Source of the DNA: DAOTZS01 sp034434335
Lineage (GTDB): Bacteria > Chloroflexota > Anaerolineae > CG2-30-64-16
DNA length: 36,680 nucleotides
Direction: 5' to 3'
Assembly (NCBI GenBank): GCA_034434335.1
Contig: DAOTZS010000263.1
Location: 1 to 36,680, forward strand
In this document: piece by piece, positions 15,664 to 24,448 of the stretch
Layout: every line of letters begins with the position of its first letter
Position numbering within the stretch: position 1 is the stretch's first letter
Position numbers and translations under genes: made by a program
Notes under the pieces: generated by a model
What the model saw: the letters and a program-made list of their open reading frames with translations, nothing else
Database searches by the model: none
Told to the model about the DNA's origin: nothing

Positions 15664-16308
15664 GTGGACATTGACTGGCTTGGCCATTCCTGCTTTCGCC
15701 TGCGCGAGGGCAACGTCACCATCGTTACCGACCCTTATGATAAGAGTATCGGTTACACCATGCCCAGGGTGCGAGCCGATATCGTTACGGTGAGCCGCAA
15801 CGCACCTGATCATGCGGCGGTTGCTTCGGTCAAGGGGGAGTTCAAGGTTGTAGACAGGCCGGGTGAATATGAGATCAAGGGCGTATTCATCACGGGCATA
15901 CAGACCTGGTGTGGCACAGGGGCAAAGGGGGAGCTCAAAGAAGAGAATACGGTCTTCGTCTTTGAGTTCCCCGACCTTACAGTATGCCATCTGGGGGATC
16001 TGGCCCGGGTGCTCACCCAGGCCCAGGTCGAAGCTCTGCCCGGCATTGATGTGCTGCTGGTCCCTGTAGGTGGGGGCGGCAGCCTGGATGCCCACAAAGC
16101 CGCCGAGGTGATCAGCCTTCTGGAGCCCAGCATCGTGGTTCCCATGCATTATCGTACCCCTTACGTGACCTTGAAACTTGATCCGCTCAGCAAGTTCCTC
16201 AAGGAGATGGGGGTGACTGAACATGCCCCCCGCGAAAGCCTGCGCATCACGCGTAACGAGTTGCCCGAGGAAACTCAGGTGGTGGTTTTGGAGTGCAAGC
16301 AGGGTTAG
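15664..16308 (+). CDS. Metallo-beta-lactamase-fold protein with degenerate metal site
   Basis: This 214-residue protein resembles the UlaG/YtkL-like branch of the MBL superfamily: WLGHSCFRLREGNVTIVTDPY at the start, VDRPGEYEIKGVFI, then CHLGDLA near residue 118 and PSIVVPMHYRTPYV near 160. The usual HxHxDH zinc motif is replaced by VSRNAPDHAAV near residues 42-50, keeping only the final DH. Metal binding at one site is therefore probably lost or altered, and the catalytic activity is uncertain. The start is GTG 15664, with GGAGG seven bases upstream and a promoter at 15591-15620. It is transcribed divergently from the sugar operon and converges with the transglutaminase gene, suggesting an independent job. 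The fold is clear; the function is unknown. Confidence 0.88.
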   Translation: MDIDWLGHSCFRLREGNVTIVTDPYDKSIGYTMPRVRADIVTVSRNAPDHAAVASVKGEFKVVDRPGEYEIKGVFITGIQTWCGTGAKGELKEENTVFVFEFPDLTVCHLGDLARVLTQAQVEALPGIDVLLVPVGGGGSLDAHKAAEVISLLEPSIVVPMHYRTPYVTLKLDPLSKFLKEMGVTEHAPRESLRITRNELPEETQVVVLECKQG

Positions 16309-16410
16309 GCCGCCCTTGTGCCCCATCGAAGGGGCGGGGCAGCTCAGAGATCTGGAGCAGGCTCGGGTTGGATCAAGAGAGCCTTGCGGACCACAGGCGC
16401 GGTTGAAGTA

Positions 16411-18741
16411 CTAAGGGGTAGGGCGACGAGTCCAGCGCAACAGCCAACGCTGCCACAGCAACGGCTGTAACCGTTCCCAGTCGGCGAGAGTGGTCGCCAG
16501 GGCCTCGGCAGAGGGTTGCTGGCGGCCATATTGTTGGGCGACAAAGAGAGATACCAGCCGGGTGACGGCAGGTTCGGTCTCGGGCAGGGCCGAATTCCAG
16601 GCAGCAGCATGTTCCAGGGGTGTGTGACTGGCTGGCCAGGGGATGCGCAACCGGCCGGCCCAGGTGGCCAGCAAGTCAAAGAGGCGTGTTAGCAGCTCCC
16701 TGTCGCGCAACAGGGAGCGGTGCCACAAGAGTCTTGCCAGCCATCCTCCCAGGGCGAGGACAAGCAAGGCTGCCCCCGCTATCGTGCCAGCCAGATGCCT
16801 CTTCACCCATCCCATGAGGCCCCCCATTTCGGCCTCAATAGGCGCCAACTCCGGGTTTCCCCGTTCTGGCCTCAGATCATCCAGAGAATCCATTCCACCG
16901 CCCGGCGGTTGACTTTGGCTCGAACCTGGCATTTCGGTGGGCCTGGCTACCGGCCGCACCAGCAGAGGTTCTGAGGGGGTCGGCTCGAACTGGATCCAGC
17001 CATACTGGGGGAAGTAAACCTCTGGCCAGGCATGGGCGTTGCGTTCCAATATCCGATATATCCCACTGCTGATCTGACTGCCCATCTGGCCCTCCGGCAA
17101 AGGCAGTTCTTCGCCTGGGGTATAGCCCGCCACAAAACGCGCCGGAATCCCTATGACCCGCAACATCACCACCATGGCGCTGGCAAAGTAATCACAGTAG
17201 CCCTGGCGAATGTCGAACAAGAAATAGTCAACGCCATCGGCTTCGGGCGGAGGTGCTGCGATCTGCTGGTTGTACTTATACTGACGCAGGTAGTATTCCA
17301 GAGCGGTAGCCTTGTCGTAGGGATTGTCATAAGGGGCGGTGACTTCCCAGGCCAGCTCCCGTATCCGTTCGGGCAAGGTCTCAGGCAATTGCAGGTAGCG
17401 CTTGAGGATCCATTCAGGATAATTGGGAGGCGCAGTGCGCAGCTGGTCCACCGTGGCCAGGGTGATGGCCGATACCGCTTGATAGCTGCTGCCGGCTTCC
17501 AGGAAAGCGCGACTGCGCAGCATCGAGACCGTTACGGCCTGGCTACCGTCGTCCTGCCAGATAGTGCTGATATCGGCATTGGTCGGCAATGATACCCGCA
17601 ACGGCTGCGGCGGCACGAAGATCACATTCTGCCCCTCTTCGAGTAGACGCACGGTTACGGTTAGCTCATACGTCATCTCAAAAGAGGGCTCCCCCAGGGG
17701 CTGGTAGCGCTCCAGGATGGTCACATCTTCGTCGGTGTTGAGCCAGCCCTGGCCAGTGTAAGTGTCGTATGTTACGGCCCGCCAGTAGGTGCGCCTGGGG
17801 GTATATGCTTCAAAGATGGGCCGATCACTAAGCGCGATAGGCCCGCCAAGGGTCAGGCTTTTGCCGAAGACCGCGGCCGGGACCGTTGCGGCCGGGTAAT
17901 TGAGGGCCTGGTACATGCGCGACCAGGTGTCTTCAACGGTGCGCCACGGCTCCTCAAAGGGGCGCAGCAAGCGTTCCATATTCACGCGGTCAGCGATGCG
18001 CGGCATCGTCCATGCCAGCGCCACCACGGTCAGGGCGAAGACCAGCCCCGCTTTCAAGAAGTCAATATAGATATCGGGTGCGTAGCGGATACGTGCCAGT
18101 TGCCAGCGCGTTTCGTTGCGGGCCAGCTCAACGCGGATCGCCAGCAACAGAGTTGCTACCAGGTAGGCCAGCAGATAGCCACTGAGCCGGATCGGCGAGT
18201 AGTAGAGGTTAACCAGCAGGGCAAGCCCGGTGGGCAATATGGCGTGGAATAAGCGCCTGTGGCGCACCAGGCTCCACAGTGCCAGGTAACCCAGCCACCA
18301 ACCAAGATAACATAGTTGCGTGACGAAAACCAGATTATCGGCGCTCGGGCCACCGCTGATCAGCGCCGTCAGCCACGTGATGTTGCGCCTGATCAATTCC
18401 TCAATGCTGGCGTGCAGATTGAGGTCGGGGAACACGATGTGGTCGAGGAGGGTGGTGTTCCAGGCAATGCTTGCTAAGAAGCTGTAGAAGAAAGGAAACA
18501 CCCCTTTCCAGCGCGTGAGCGCGAGCAGGAAAGCCAGCACTGCACCTCCAAACACCGCACCGCGCACGGCAGCCAGCCCTTCGCTCCAGGCTGCTGTGTT
18601 AAGGGCTTCTACCATGCTTCCCAGCATGGCCAGGGCCAGGAAGAAGGCCAGCCACCCTCCGCTGCGGCTTAGGCGTTCTTGAGGTGATCGTGCCGGCGGG
18701 ACAGCCAGTTCTGAGATGGCAGCTTGAACGTGAGTAGTCAT
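16411..18741 (-). CDS. Transglutaminase-like membrane protein (TgpA/DUF3488-DUF4129 type)
   Basis: The 776-residue protein starts with about six membrane helices (residues 30-250), followed by an extracellular transglutaminase-like domain and, near 660-680, another helix leading to a cytoplasmic DUF4129-like tail. The catalytic core shows GYCDYFASAMVVMLRVIGIP with Cys 516, RNAHAWPEVYFP with His 570, and YGWIQFEPTP as the third active-site strand (Glu where many relatives have Asp). Such proteins are common beside MoxR/DUF58 genes, none of which is here; they are thought to crosslink or cleave proteins at the cell surface. ATG 18741 is chosen because a consensus promoter ends only six bases upstream, which fits a leaderless mRNA. 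The TTG at 18756 would lie within the spacer of that promoter. The physiological substrate is unknown. Confidence 0.92.
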   Translation of the reverse strand: MTTHVQAAISELAVPPARSPQERLSRSGGWLAFFLALAMLGSMVEALNTAAWSEGLAAVRGAVFGGAVLAFLLALTRWKGVFPFFYSFLASIAWNTTLLDHIVFPDLNLHASIEELIRRNITWLTALISGGPSADNLVFVTQLCYLGWWLGYLALWSLVRHRRLFHAILPTGLALLVNLYYSPIRLSGYLLAYLVATLLLAIRVELARNETRWQLARIRYAPDIYIDFLKAGLVFALTVVALAWTMPRIADRVNMERLLRPFEEPWRTVEDTWSRMYQALNYPAATVPAAVFGKSLTLGGPIALSDRPIFEAYTPRRTYWRAVTYDTYTGQGWLNTDEDVTILERYQPLGEPSFEMTYELTVTVRLLEEGQNVIFVPPQPLRVSLPTNADISTIWQDDGSQAVTVSMLRSRAFLEAGSSYQAVSAITLATVDQLRTAPPNYPEWILKRYLQLPETLPERIRELAWEVTAPYDNPYDKATALEYYLRQYKYNQQIAAPPPEADGVDYFLFDIRQGYCDYFASAMVVMLRVIGIPARFVAGYTPGEELPLPEGQMGSQISSGIYRILERNAHAWPEVYFPQYGWIQFEPTPSEPLLVRPVARPTEMPGSSQSQPPGGGMDSLDDLRPERGNPELAPIEAEMGGLMGWVKRHLAGTIAGAALLVLALGGWLARLLWHRSLLRDRELLTRLFDLLATWAGRLRIPWPASHTPLEHAAAWNSALPETEPAVTRLVSLFVAQQYGRQQPSAEALATTLADWERLQPLLWQRWLLRWTRRPTP

Positions 18742-18747
18742 GGGTTC

Positions 18748-18775
18748 ATTGTACAAGATGTAGGAACTCTGTCAA
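18748..18775 (-). promoter_or_regulatory. Predicted leaderless promoter of the transglutaminase gene
   Basis: On the minus strand, a perfect TTGACA (18770-18775) and TACAAT (18748-18753) are 16 bases apart. Only six bases separate the -10 from the ATG at 18741, so transcription should begin at or next to the start codon. The gene has no Shine-Dalgarno sequence, in agreement. Confidence 0.7.
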
Positions 18776-18945
18776 ACTCATCCAGGGCCGCGCGGCTCAG
18801 CCGCAGGCCTCTTGGGCGGGATCCTTCGGGCTCGGCCTCCGGCCGAAGCGTCGCCCACCAAGCGGACCGCACCCAGCTCTCACCAGCTTAAATGACATTG
18901 TAGGACGCGGTTTTTCCTCGGGCTCGGCGCACAGGTATAATGGTG

Positions 18946-19165
18946 GTAACTACTCAGGCCGATTGAAATCGCCCTCTTCAGGTGCTTCGCGCCAGGCCTC
19001 GCCCCGAAGGGCTCGGCCCGAGGGGTGTCGGCCTGCGCCGACACTGCTCGGTGGTGCAGCCAGGAGCAGGTCGGCGAAGGCCGACCGATGGCCGCAGGCC
19101 CAAATGGGGTGACGCCTCGGGCGAGCCCTCGGCGTGGCCCTTCCAGTCACCGCCTGAATAGTTAC
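18946..19165 (+). repeat. 200-bp structured repeat, copy 1 (MITE-like, upstream of ppk2)
   Basis: The element is bounded by GTAACTACTCAGGC (18946-18959) and GCCTGAATAGTTAC (19152-19165), terminal inverted repeats matching at 13 of 14 bases. Inside is a series of hairpins, for example GTGTCGGC/GCCGACAC and GGTCGGC/GCCGACC with a GAAG loop. It is 220 bp and carries a module near the right end that copy 3 lacks. It ends 53 bases before the ppk2 start. Confidence 0.88.
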
Positions 19166-19218
19166 TGCTGGGGTTACTCTGATGGCAAAGCCAGACGATT
19201 TTCCAGATGGAGACAAAA

Positions 19219-20040
<822 letters not shown>

Positions 20041-20069
20041 GTGACCCCGGAGGCCAGCTCCTGGCGAGA

Positions 20070-22514
20070 TTAGTCAGAACGCAGCCGTAGATAATGCACA
20101 GCGTTGCTTTGCAGAAGACAGGTGCTTCCCGTGCAGGTCGCGCGGAACTCGACTAGCTGGCCTGGGCTGATAGGCCAGTCTACCGGATAGTTGGCCGATT
20201 CCCCGGTCAGCCATTGTGGCAGGTCCAGCGTGACCACCGACTGACAGCATCCGGCTACCGCGGCGAACAACGGGTTCAGCCCCTCAATCAGCAGCCGCCA
20301 ACCATTCTGATCCCCTCCCTGGGTGGGGTCTATATCGGACATGAAAGCAACATCCCTGACCAGGCCCTGGGCGATAAGCTCGCCATCTTGCAAGGTTGGC
20401 TCGCTGCCCCACAGGGTGAGCGCACGCTGGGCGCTCCGGCCATCGCCGGCTACAGCGCGTAGGGTGTAGAACTGGTTGCCAACGGGGCATACCTGCCGTG
20501 TGCCGATCCCAGCCACTCCTTGTTCTGGCCCGTCGGCCTGCAAGTACACAGCCTGCACGTCTTCTACAGACCAGTGAAGGGTTGTGCAGCTTCCCGGCCG
20601 GAGCGTATACTGTTCAGCCCAGAACCGCATGATGATCGTGTCGGCTGGGCGGACCACGATATTGAGTTTTCTGCTAGTTATAGTACTGTTTTCCCCTTCG
20701 ACTCGCAGCTCATAGGTGGTGGTGTTTTCGGGGCAGATCCGTTGAGAGGCTTCGCCGGCAACCCCCTGGCCGTTCAGGTAAACTGCCCTGACGTTGGTGA
20801 CTCGCCAGCGCAACGTGGTGCACTTGCCACGCGTGATCTCATAATCGTCGGCGGTGAATTCGATGGCAGATTCGCCAGCCGCCTGCACGATAATGGTGAT
20901 GGTGCGCTCCTGGGTGCCGGTTTCGCTCACCGTGCGCAGTTTGTATACTGTGGTCTGAGGCGGGCAGATGGTGCGGCTTTCGTTGCCAGTAGTTGGACTG
21001 TCGTTCAGATAGACAGCCTGCACGTTCTCCACATTCCAGTGCAGGGTGGTACACTCGCCGGGTGCCAGTGTATAGCGCTCTGCCCAGAAGACACTGGCCC
21101 AAACGGGCCGCGTGGCCGTCGGCGAGGCGGGAGGCGGAGTGCTGGTCGCGGTGGGCGACGGTTCCGCGCCTGGCGCGGGAGTTCTGGCCCCTGGCGGGAC
21201 ACGGCGGGTAGGGGTGGGAGGCATGGATGGCTCGGGCTCAGGGGCTCCTGCCTCTGCTGTACCTGTAGCTATGGCAAGCTCACCCCTGCCTGGCTCCGTA
21301 GCCACGGCGGGCGGGGTGGGTGTCTCAGGCAGGGCCAGGCGCACGGTGACCTGGTTGCTGACAGGGAGCCAGCGCCCCTCAAATTGGGCTTCAAGGGTGA
21401 TCCGGTATTCACCAAGCCCGCCTTGGGCCAGGATGTCGGCCAGCGACAGGGTCAGGCCATCTGCTGGCTGGTCCACGAGGGGCTGGCCATTCAGGTCCAC
21501 ATGCCAACGCAGTGGTGGGGTCGTCTCAGATGGCAGCGCCGGCCGTACTACCTCTGTACCCACTACCTGGATTGGCAACGTCTGGGTGTACTCGATGGCA
21601 GTGCTGAAGCGGCGGGTAGGTGCCGCTGAGTCCTGGACAATGAGGATGGCGTACAGGCGACCGGTAGTGCCAGGCGGTATGTCCAGTTGGGCAGGCGAAA
21701 GGTCGAAGGTGTGCTGAACGGATATCTTGCCTGCGGCCCGGTCCGTTTCAGGTTTGAGCCAGATGACGGCCTCAGCCACGGTGTGGTCGAGGCTGGGATC
21801 GCCGGTCACCTGGCCGGCACCCCCCGAGCTATCCCTTTTCAAAACGAGCCGGGCCTGGATGTAATCATGCTGCAAAGCAGGCAGCGCCGCGTAGCGATAC
21901 TCCATCTTCGCGATCACGGGAATGGTCGGCCGGCCCACCTCAAGTGGGGGTGTGTGCAGTACGATCGTGGCATCGGCCAGGCGCCATTGGCCCTGGATGC
22001 TGAAAAGGGCCGGCGTACTCACCCCGAACTGGATGCTCTGTCCAGTCCATCGTCCACTGAGGCGCTCCCAGGTCCGGCCATTCCACCGATAAGGGGCCAG
22101 GTCGTACTGATCGGGGGTGCACTCTGGAGGAAGCGGCAGCTTGAGCAAGGCCACGCCGGTCAGGCTTCCCCCTTCCAGCGTGAACTCGTAGGCCCGGCCG
22201 ATAATACTGCGAGGAACAGGTGCAGCAGGCGCGTCGTCTACTGCGCGCAGCGTGACCACAGCCGTCTCAGAAAGTGCCTGGCGTGGCAGGGAGAGCTCGG
22301 CACCGTCGCGTAGCCCTACCAGTCCTCCTTCAGCAGGGCGGATCACGGCCGTGGCCGTTGTGGCCGGCCGCGACTCCAGTGGCTCTGTTTCCGGAGCCGG
22401 TACTGAGGTGGCCTCTCGGCTGCGCTTACAGCCGGCCAGGGTCAGGGCGACGAGCACTGCCAGGAGGCAGATCATCGCGCGGCCCACAGGATGAAGCAGA
22501 CGGTTGTTGCTCAT
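20070..22514 (-). CDS. Large surface lipoprotein with ZU5-like domain and three Cys-paired Ig-like repeats
   Basis: This 814-residue exported lipoprotein has signal peptide ICLLAVLVALTLAGC, with Cys 29 as the lipidation site. A ZU5-like segment follows (about 55-180: GGLVGLRDGAELSLPRQALSETAVVTLRAV is cut by the family's Gly and Leu pattern), then beta-rich sequence. A Pro/Thr/Ala-rich linker runs from roughly 400 to 480. After it come three tandem repeats of about 75 residues (about 480-705), each with a CTTL.W.V.NV.AVYL strand and a later Cys (ICP, ICP, VCP) followed by TxY.LR, suggesting one disulfide per repeat. A final domain of about 105 residues contains four more Cys. Such repeats are common in Chloroflexota surface proteins. 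The function is unknown, perhaps adhesion or surface scaffold. A promoter is predicted at 22577-22605; no SD is seen. Confidence 0.85.
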   Translation of the reverse strand: MSNNRLLHPVGRAMICLLAVLVALTLAGCKRSREATSVPAPETEPLESRPATTATAVIRPAEGGLVGLRDGAELSLPRQALSETAVVTLRAVDDAPAAPVPRSIIGRAYEFTLEGGSLTGVALLKLPLPPECTPDQYDLAPYRWNGRTWERLSGRWTGQSIQFGVSTPALFSIQGQWRLADATIVLHTPPLEVGRPTIPVIAKMEYRYAALPALQHDYIQARLVLKRDSSGGAGQVTGDPSLDHTVAEAVIWLKPETDRAAGKISVQHTFDLSPAQLDIPPGTTGRLYAILIVQDSAAPTRRFSTAIEYTQTLPIQVVGTEVVRPALPSETTPPLRWHVDLNGQPLVDQPADGLTLSLADILAQGGLGEYRITLEAQFEGRWLPVSNQVTVRLALPETPTPPAVATEPGRGELAIATGTAEAGAPEPEPSMPPTPTRRVPPGARTPAPGAEPSPTATSTPPPASPTATRPVWASVFWAERYTLAPGECTTLHWNVENVQAVYLNDSPTTGNESRTICPPQTTVYKLRTVSETGTQERTITIIVQAAGESAIEFTADDYEITRGKCTTLRWRVTNVRAVYLNGQGVAGEASQRICPENTTTYELRVEGENSTITSRKLNIVVRPADTIIMRFWAEQYTLRPGSCTTLHWSVEDVQAVYLQADGPEQGVAGIGTRQVCPVGNQFYTLRAVAGDGRSAQRALTLWGSEPTLQDGELIAQGLVRDVAFMSDIDPTQGGDQNGWRLLIEGLNPLFAAVAGCCQSVVTLDLPQWLTGESANYPVDWPISPGQLVEFRATCTGSTCLLQSNAVHYLRLRSD

Positions 22515-22576
22515 ATGCAGCTAACGTGTCTCCAGTCAGCGTCTCAGATAACCACCTGCATTGAAGGAGCACAGCA

Positions 22577-22605
22577 AGTCTAAAGCCAGCGCGGCCAGTT
22601 GTCAA
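22577..22605 (-). promoter_or_regulatory. Predicted promoter of the large lipoprotein gene
   Basis: On the minus strand, a perfect TTGACA (22600-22605) is followed after 17 bases by TAGACT (22577-22582). This would give a leader of about 55 bases before ATG 22514. Confidence 0.6.
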
Positions 22606-22730
22606 CATTTGGAATGGGCAGGCGGGCTGGGCTTGCGCAACGGTTTGGCACATATCTCTACATAATGGGATTAGGGAGGGAACGTGGGGACGCTACTCCC
22701 TGAGCTTTGGCTGCCTACCCACGCGCATGG

Positions 22731-22760
22731 TTGCTGATTTCGGCTCGCGTCAGTTATAAT
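22731..22760 (+). promoter_or_regulatory. Predicted promoter upstream of the antiporter operon
   Basis: TTGCTG (22731-22736) and a perfect TATAAT (22755-22760) are separated by 18 bases. The antiporter begins 438 bases further on, so its transcript would have a long leader containing both palindromic repeats; alternatively a closer promoter was missed. Confidence 0.45.
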
Positions 22761-22783
22761 ACGGTTGGTTTGCATGGTGGGGA

Positions 22784-22847
22784 GTTCCCAACTTGTTGGG
22801 GACGGTTCTCGCGCCCAGGTGAGAGGGCCCCAAACAAGTTTGGGAGC
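22784..22847. repeat. Paired palindromes of the CCCAA-CTTG-TTGGG type
   Basis: The arm 22784-22801 (GTTCCCAACTTGTTGGGG) and the reverse complement of 22828-22847 (GCTCCCAAACTTGTTTGGGG) are nearly identical, and each arm is itself a palindrome. The sequence can therefore form one long hairpin or two small ones. It lies just downstream of the predicted promoter at 22731-22760. Confidence 0.7.
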
Positions 22848-22941
22848 TTCAGAGCCTATTCTCCCCACCCCTCACCCGTTGCGAGGGGGGAAAACTTTTC
22901 GGGCCCAGCCTCCACTGTGGCCACTTACCCCCCCGCAGGCT

Positions 22942-23043
22942 GCCCGGCGATAAATCACCGGGCTAAGAGGGCAAAGTCCCTTTGGGGCTGGATTCTTAGC
23001 CCGCAGGGCTTCGCTCTTTCAGCCCGGACGTAAATGTCCGGGC
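22942..23043 (+). repeat. 102-bp repeat flanked by GCCCGG hairpins; includes copy 2 of the 66-bp repeat
   Basis: The left hairpin (GCCCGG at 22942-22947, CCGGGC at 22958-22963) and the right hairpin (GCCCGGAC at 23022-23029, GTCCGGGC at 23036-23043) flank a GC-rich middle. Bases 22984-23049 match the reverse complement of 4929-4994; that other copy lacks the left hairpin. This appears to be a REP-like intergenic element. Confidence 0.8.
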
Positions 23044-23197
23044 CTTCTGTCAACTCTGGGTATTCAGGCAGAAGGGGCTGGGTTGGTCCTCTATCTTCTG
23101 CCTCACTGTCTGGGAAGAGCTCCGGAACAGCCCTTCAGGTTATGGGCATTGTGGCCCTTTGGCTCGCGGCCTTGTGCGCACTTGCGGGGTAAGGCTT

Positions 23198-24442
23198 ATG
23201 GCATCATCAGTGCTACCACTCCTGTTTGTCCTGGTCGTCATCGTTGCTGCAGCCAAAGCTGCGGGGTTGCTCAGCACCTACTTGCGCCAGCCCGCTGTGT
23301 TGGGCGAGCTGCTGGCCGGCCTGCTTCTGGGTCCCTCTCTACTGGACCTGCTGAGCTGGGCACCCTTGCAGAGTGCGCCGCATCTGGCAGAGGTGATCGC
23401 CGAGTTCGCGGAGCTGGGGGTTATTCTTCTGATGTTCATCGCCGGGTTGGAGGTCGATCTGGGCCAGATGCGCAAATCGGGCCGCGTGGTCCTGCTGGCC
23501 GGAACGCTGGGCGTGGTGGTGCCTCTGTTTTTGGGGATGCTGACGGCGCTGCCCTTCGGTTATCTTCCGGTGCAGGCTCTGGCTATCGGCATGTTGCTGA
23601 CCGCTACCAGTGTCAGCATTTCAGCACAGACGTTGTTGGAACTGGGGGCACTGCGCAGCAAGGAGGGAATTGCCTTGCTGGGGGCAGCGGTAGTAGATGA
23701 CGTGTTGGTGATTATCCTGCTGTCAGCCTTTCTGGCTGTAACGGGCGGAAACGGCGCGGGATTGCTGGGCATACTCTGGCTTATAGCGCGCATGGTGATA
23801 TTTATGGCCCTGTTTGGCCTCTTTGGCTGGCTGGTGTTGCCCTGGTTCTTTGATCGGGTTGCGCGTCTGCCGATCAGCCAGGGACTTGTAGCAGCATCTG
23901 TGGTCGTCACCCTGGCTTATGCCTGGTCGGCTGAGGTGGTAGGCCACATTGCCATGATCACTGGCGCTTTTATGGCCGGCATCTTCGCGGCGCGCTCGGC
24001 CATACATCGCTCGATCTACGAAGGTGTCAGCGCGCTAACCTATGGCTTTTTCGTGCCTATCTTCTTCATCAACATTGGTTTGCAGGCCGATGTCCGGGGC
24101 CTCAGTGGCTCTACCCTTGTCCTTAGCCTCCTCATTGTTGCCGTGGCGATACTCTCGAAAGTGGTCGGTTGTGGCCTGGGAGCCCTGATAGGGGGGTTCA
24201 ATGCTGGCGAGGCATTGCGCCTGGGCATGGGGATGATCTCGCGCGGAGAGGTGGGTTTGATCGTGGCCACCATGATCGTGGCTAGCGGTATCGTGCCCAA
24301 AGAAATCATCACCCTGGCAGTTCTAATGGTCTTGAGCACCACGCTTGTCACTCCGCCGCTCCTGCGAATCGTGTTTGCCAGGCAGCGGGAGCCAGAGGAG
24401 GCCGTAGCCGGTGCTCCGGTCGAAAGTGTTGAAGCTCAGTGA
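23198..24442 (+). CDS. Cation:proton antiporter (CPA2/KefB-type)
   Basis: This 414-residue membrane antiporter of the Na+/H+ exchanger superfamily has about 12-13 helices. Signatures are LRQPAVLGELLAGLLLGPSLLDLL near the N-terminus, LGVILLMFIAGLEVDL, and the ion-binding helix LLGAAVVDDVLVIILLSAF with the Asp-Asp pair typical of electrogenic members. Later come GFFVPIFFINIGLQADVR and SRGEVGLIVATMIVASGIV. It lacks the KefB/KtrA-type cytosolic TrkA-N domain. The start is ATG 23198 after GGGGTAAGG; the open frame extends upstream to 23159 without support. The PII-like gene starts six bases after its stop, which suggests the small protein regulates transport. The ion exchanged (Na+, K+ or H+) cannot be decided. 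Confidence 0.94.
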   Translation: MASSVLPLLFVLVVIVAAAKAAGLLSTYLRQPAVLGELLAGLLLGPSLLDLLSWAPLQSAPHLAEVIAEFAELGVILLMFIAGLEVDLGQMRKSGRVVLLAGTLGVVVPLFLGMLTALPFGYLPVQALAIGMLLTATSVSISAQTLLELGALRSKEGIALLGAAVVDDVLVIILLSAFLAVTGGNGAGLLGILWLIARMVIFMALFGLFGWLVLPWFFDRVARLPISQGLVAASVVVTLAYAWSAEVVGHIAMITGAFMAGIFAARSAIHRSIYEGVSALTYGFFVPIFFINIGLQADVRGLSGSTLVLSLLIVAVAILSKVVGCGLGALIGGFNAGEALRLGMGMISRGEVGLIVATMIVASGIVPKEIITLAVLMVLSTTLVTPPLLRIVFARQREPEEAVAGAPVESVEAQ

Positions 24443-24448
24443 GGGCAT

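Larger units (their letters stand above)
18742..19218. other. 477-base gene-free region between the transglutaminase and ppk2 genes
   Basis: It holds, in order, the minus-strand promoter at 18748-18775, a GC-rich structured stretch (hairpin GCGGCT/AGCCGC at 18792-18804 and a nested hairpin over about 18811-18862), a possible plus-strand -10 TATAAT at 18936-18941 without a convincing -35, and copy 1 of the 200-bp structured repeat at 18946-19165. No credible reading frame was seen. Confidence 0.75.
22515..23197. other. 683-base repeat-rich region without genes
   Basis: It contains the minus-strand promoter at 22577-22605, a plus-strand promoter candidate at 22731-22760, a paired palindrome at 22784-22847, a C/G-rich stretch at about 22862-22890, and a 102-bp repeat at 22942-23043. 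The last 150 bases before the antiporter show nothing clear. No convincing reading frame was found. Confidence 0.7.

Noticed and set aside
18946..19165. CRISPR array or tRNA-like reading of the structured repeats
   Set aside because: No regular repeat-spacer pattern and no cloverleaf; the hairpins are of differing length and order-specific.
20520..21629. 369-codon plus-strand frame opposite the lipoprotein
   Set aside because: Sequence is Gly/Arg-rich low complexity mirroring the Pro/Thr/Ala linker and repeats on the minus strand.
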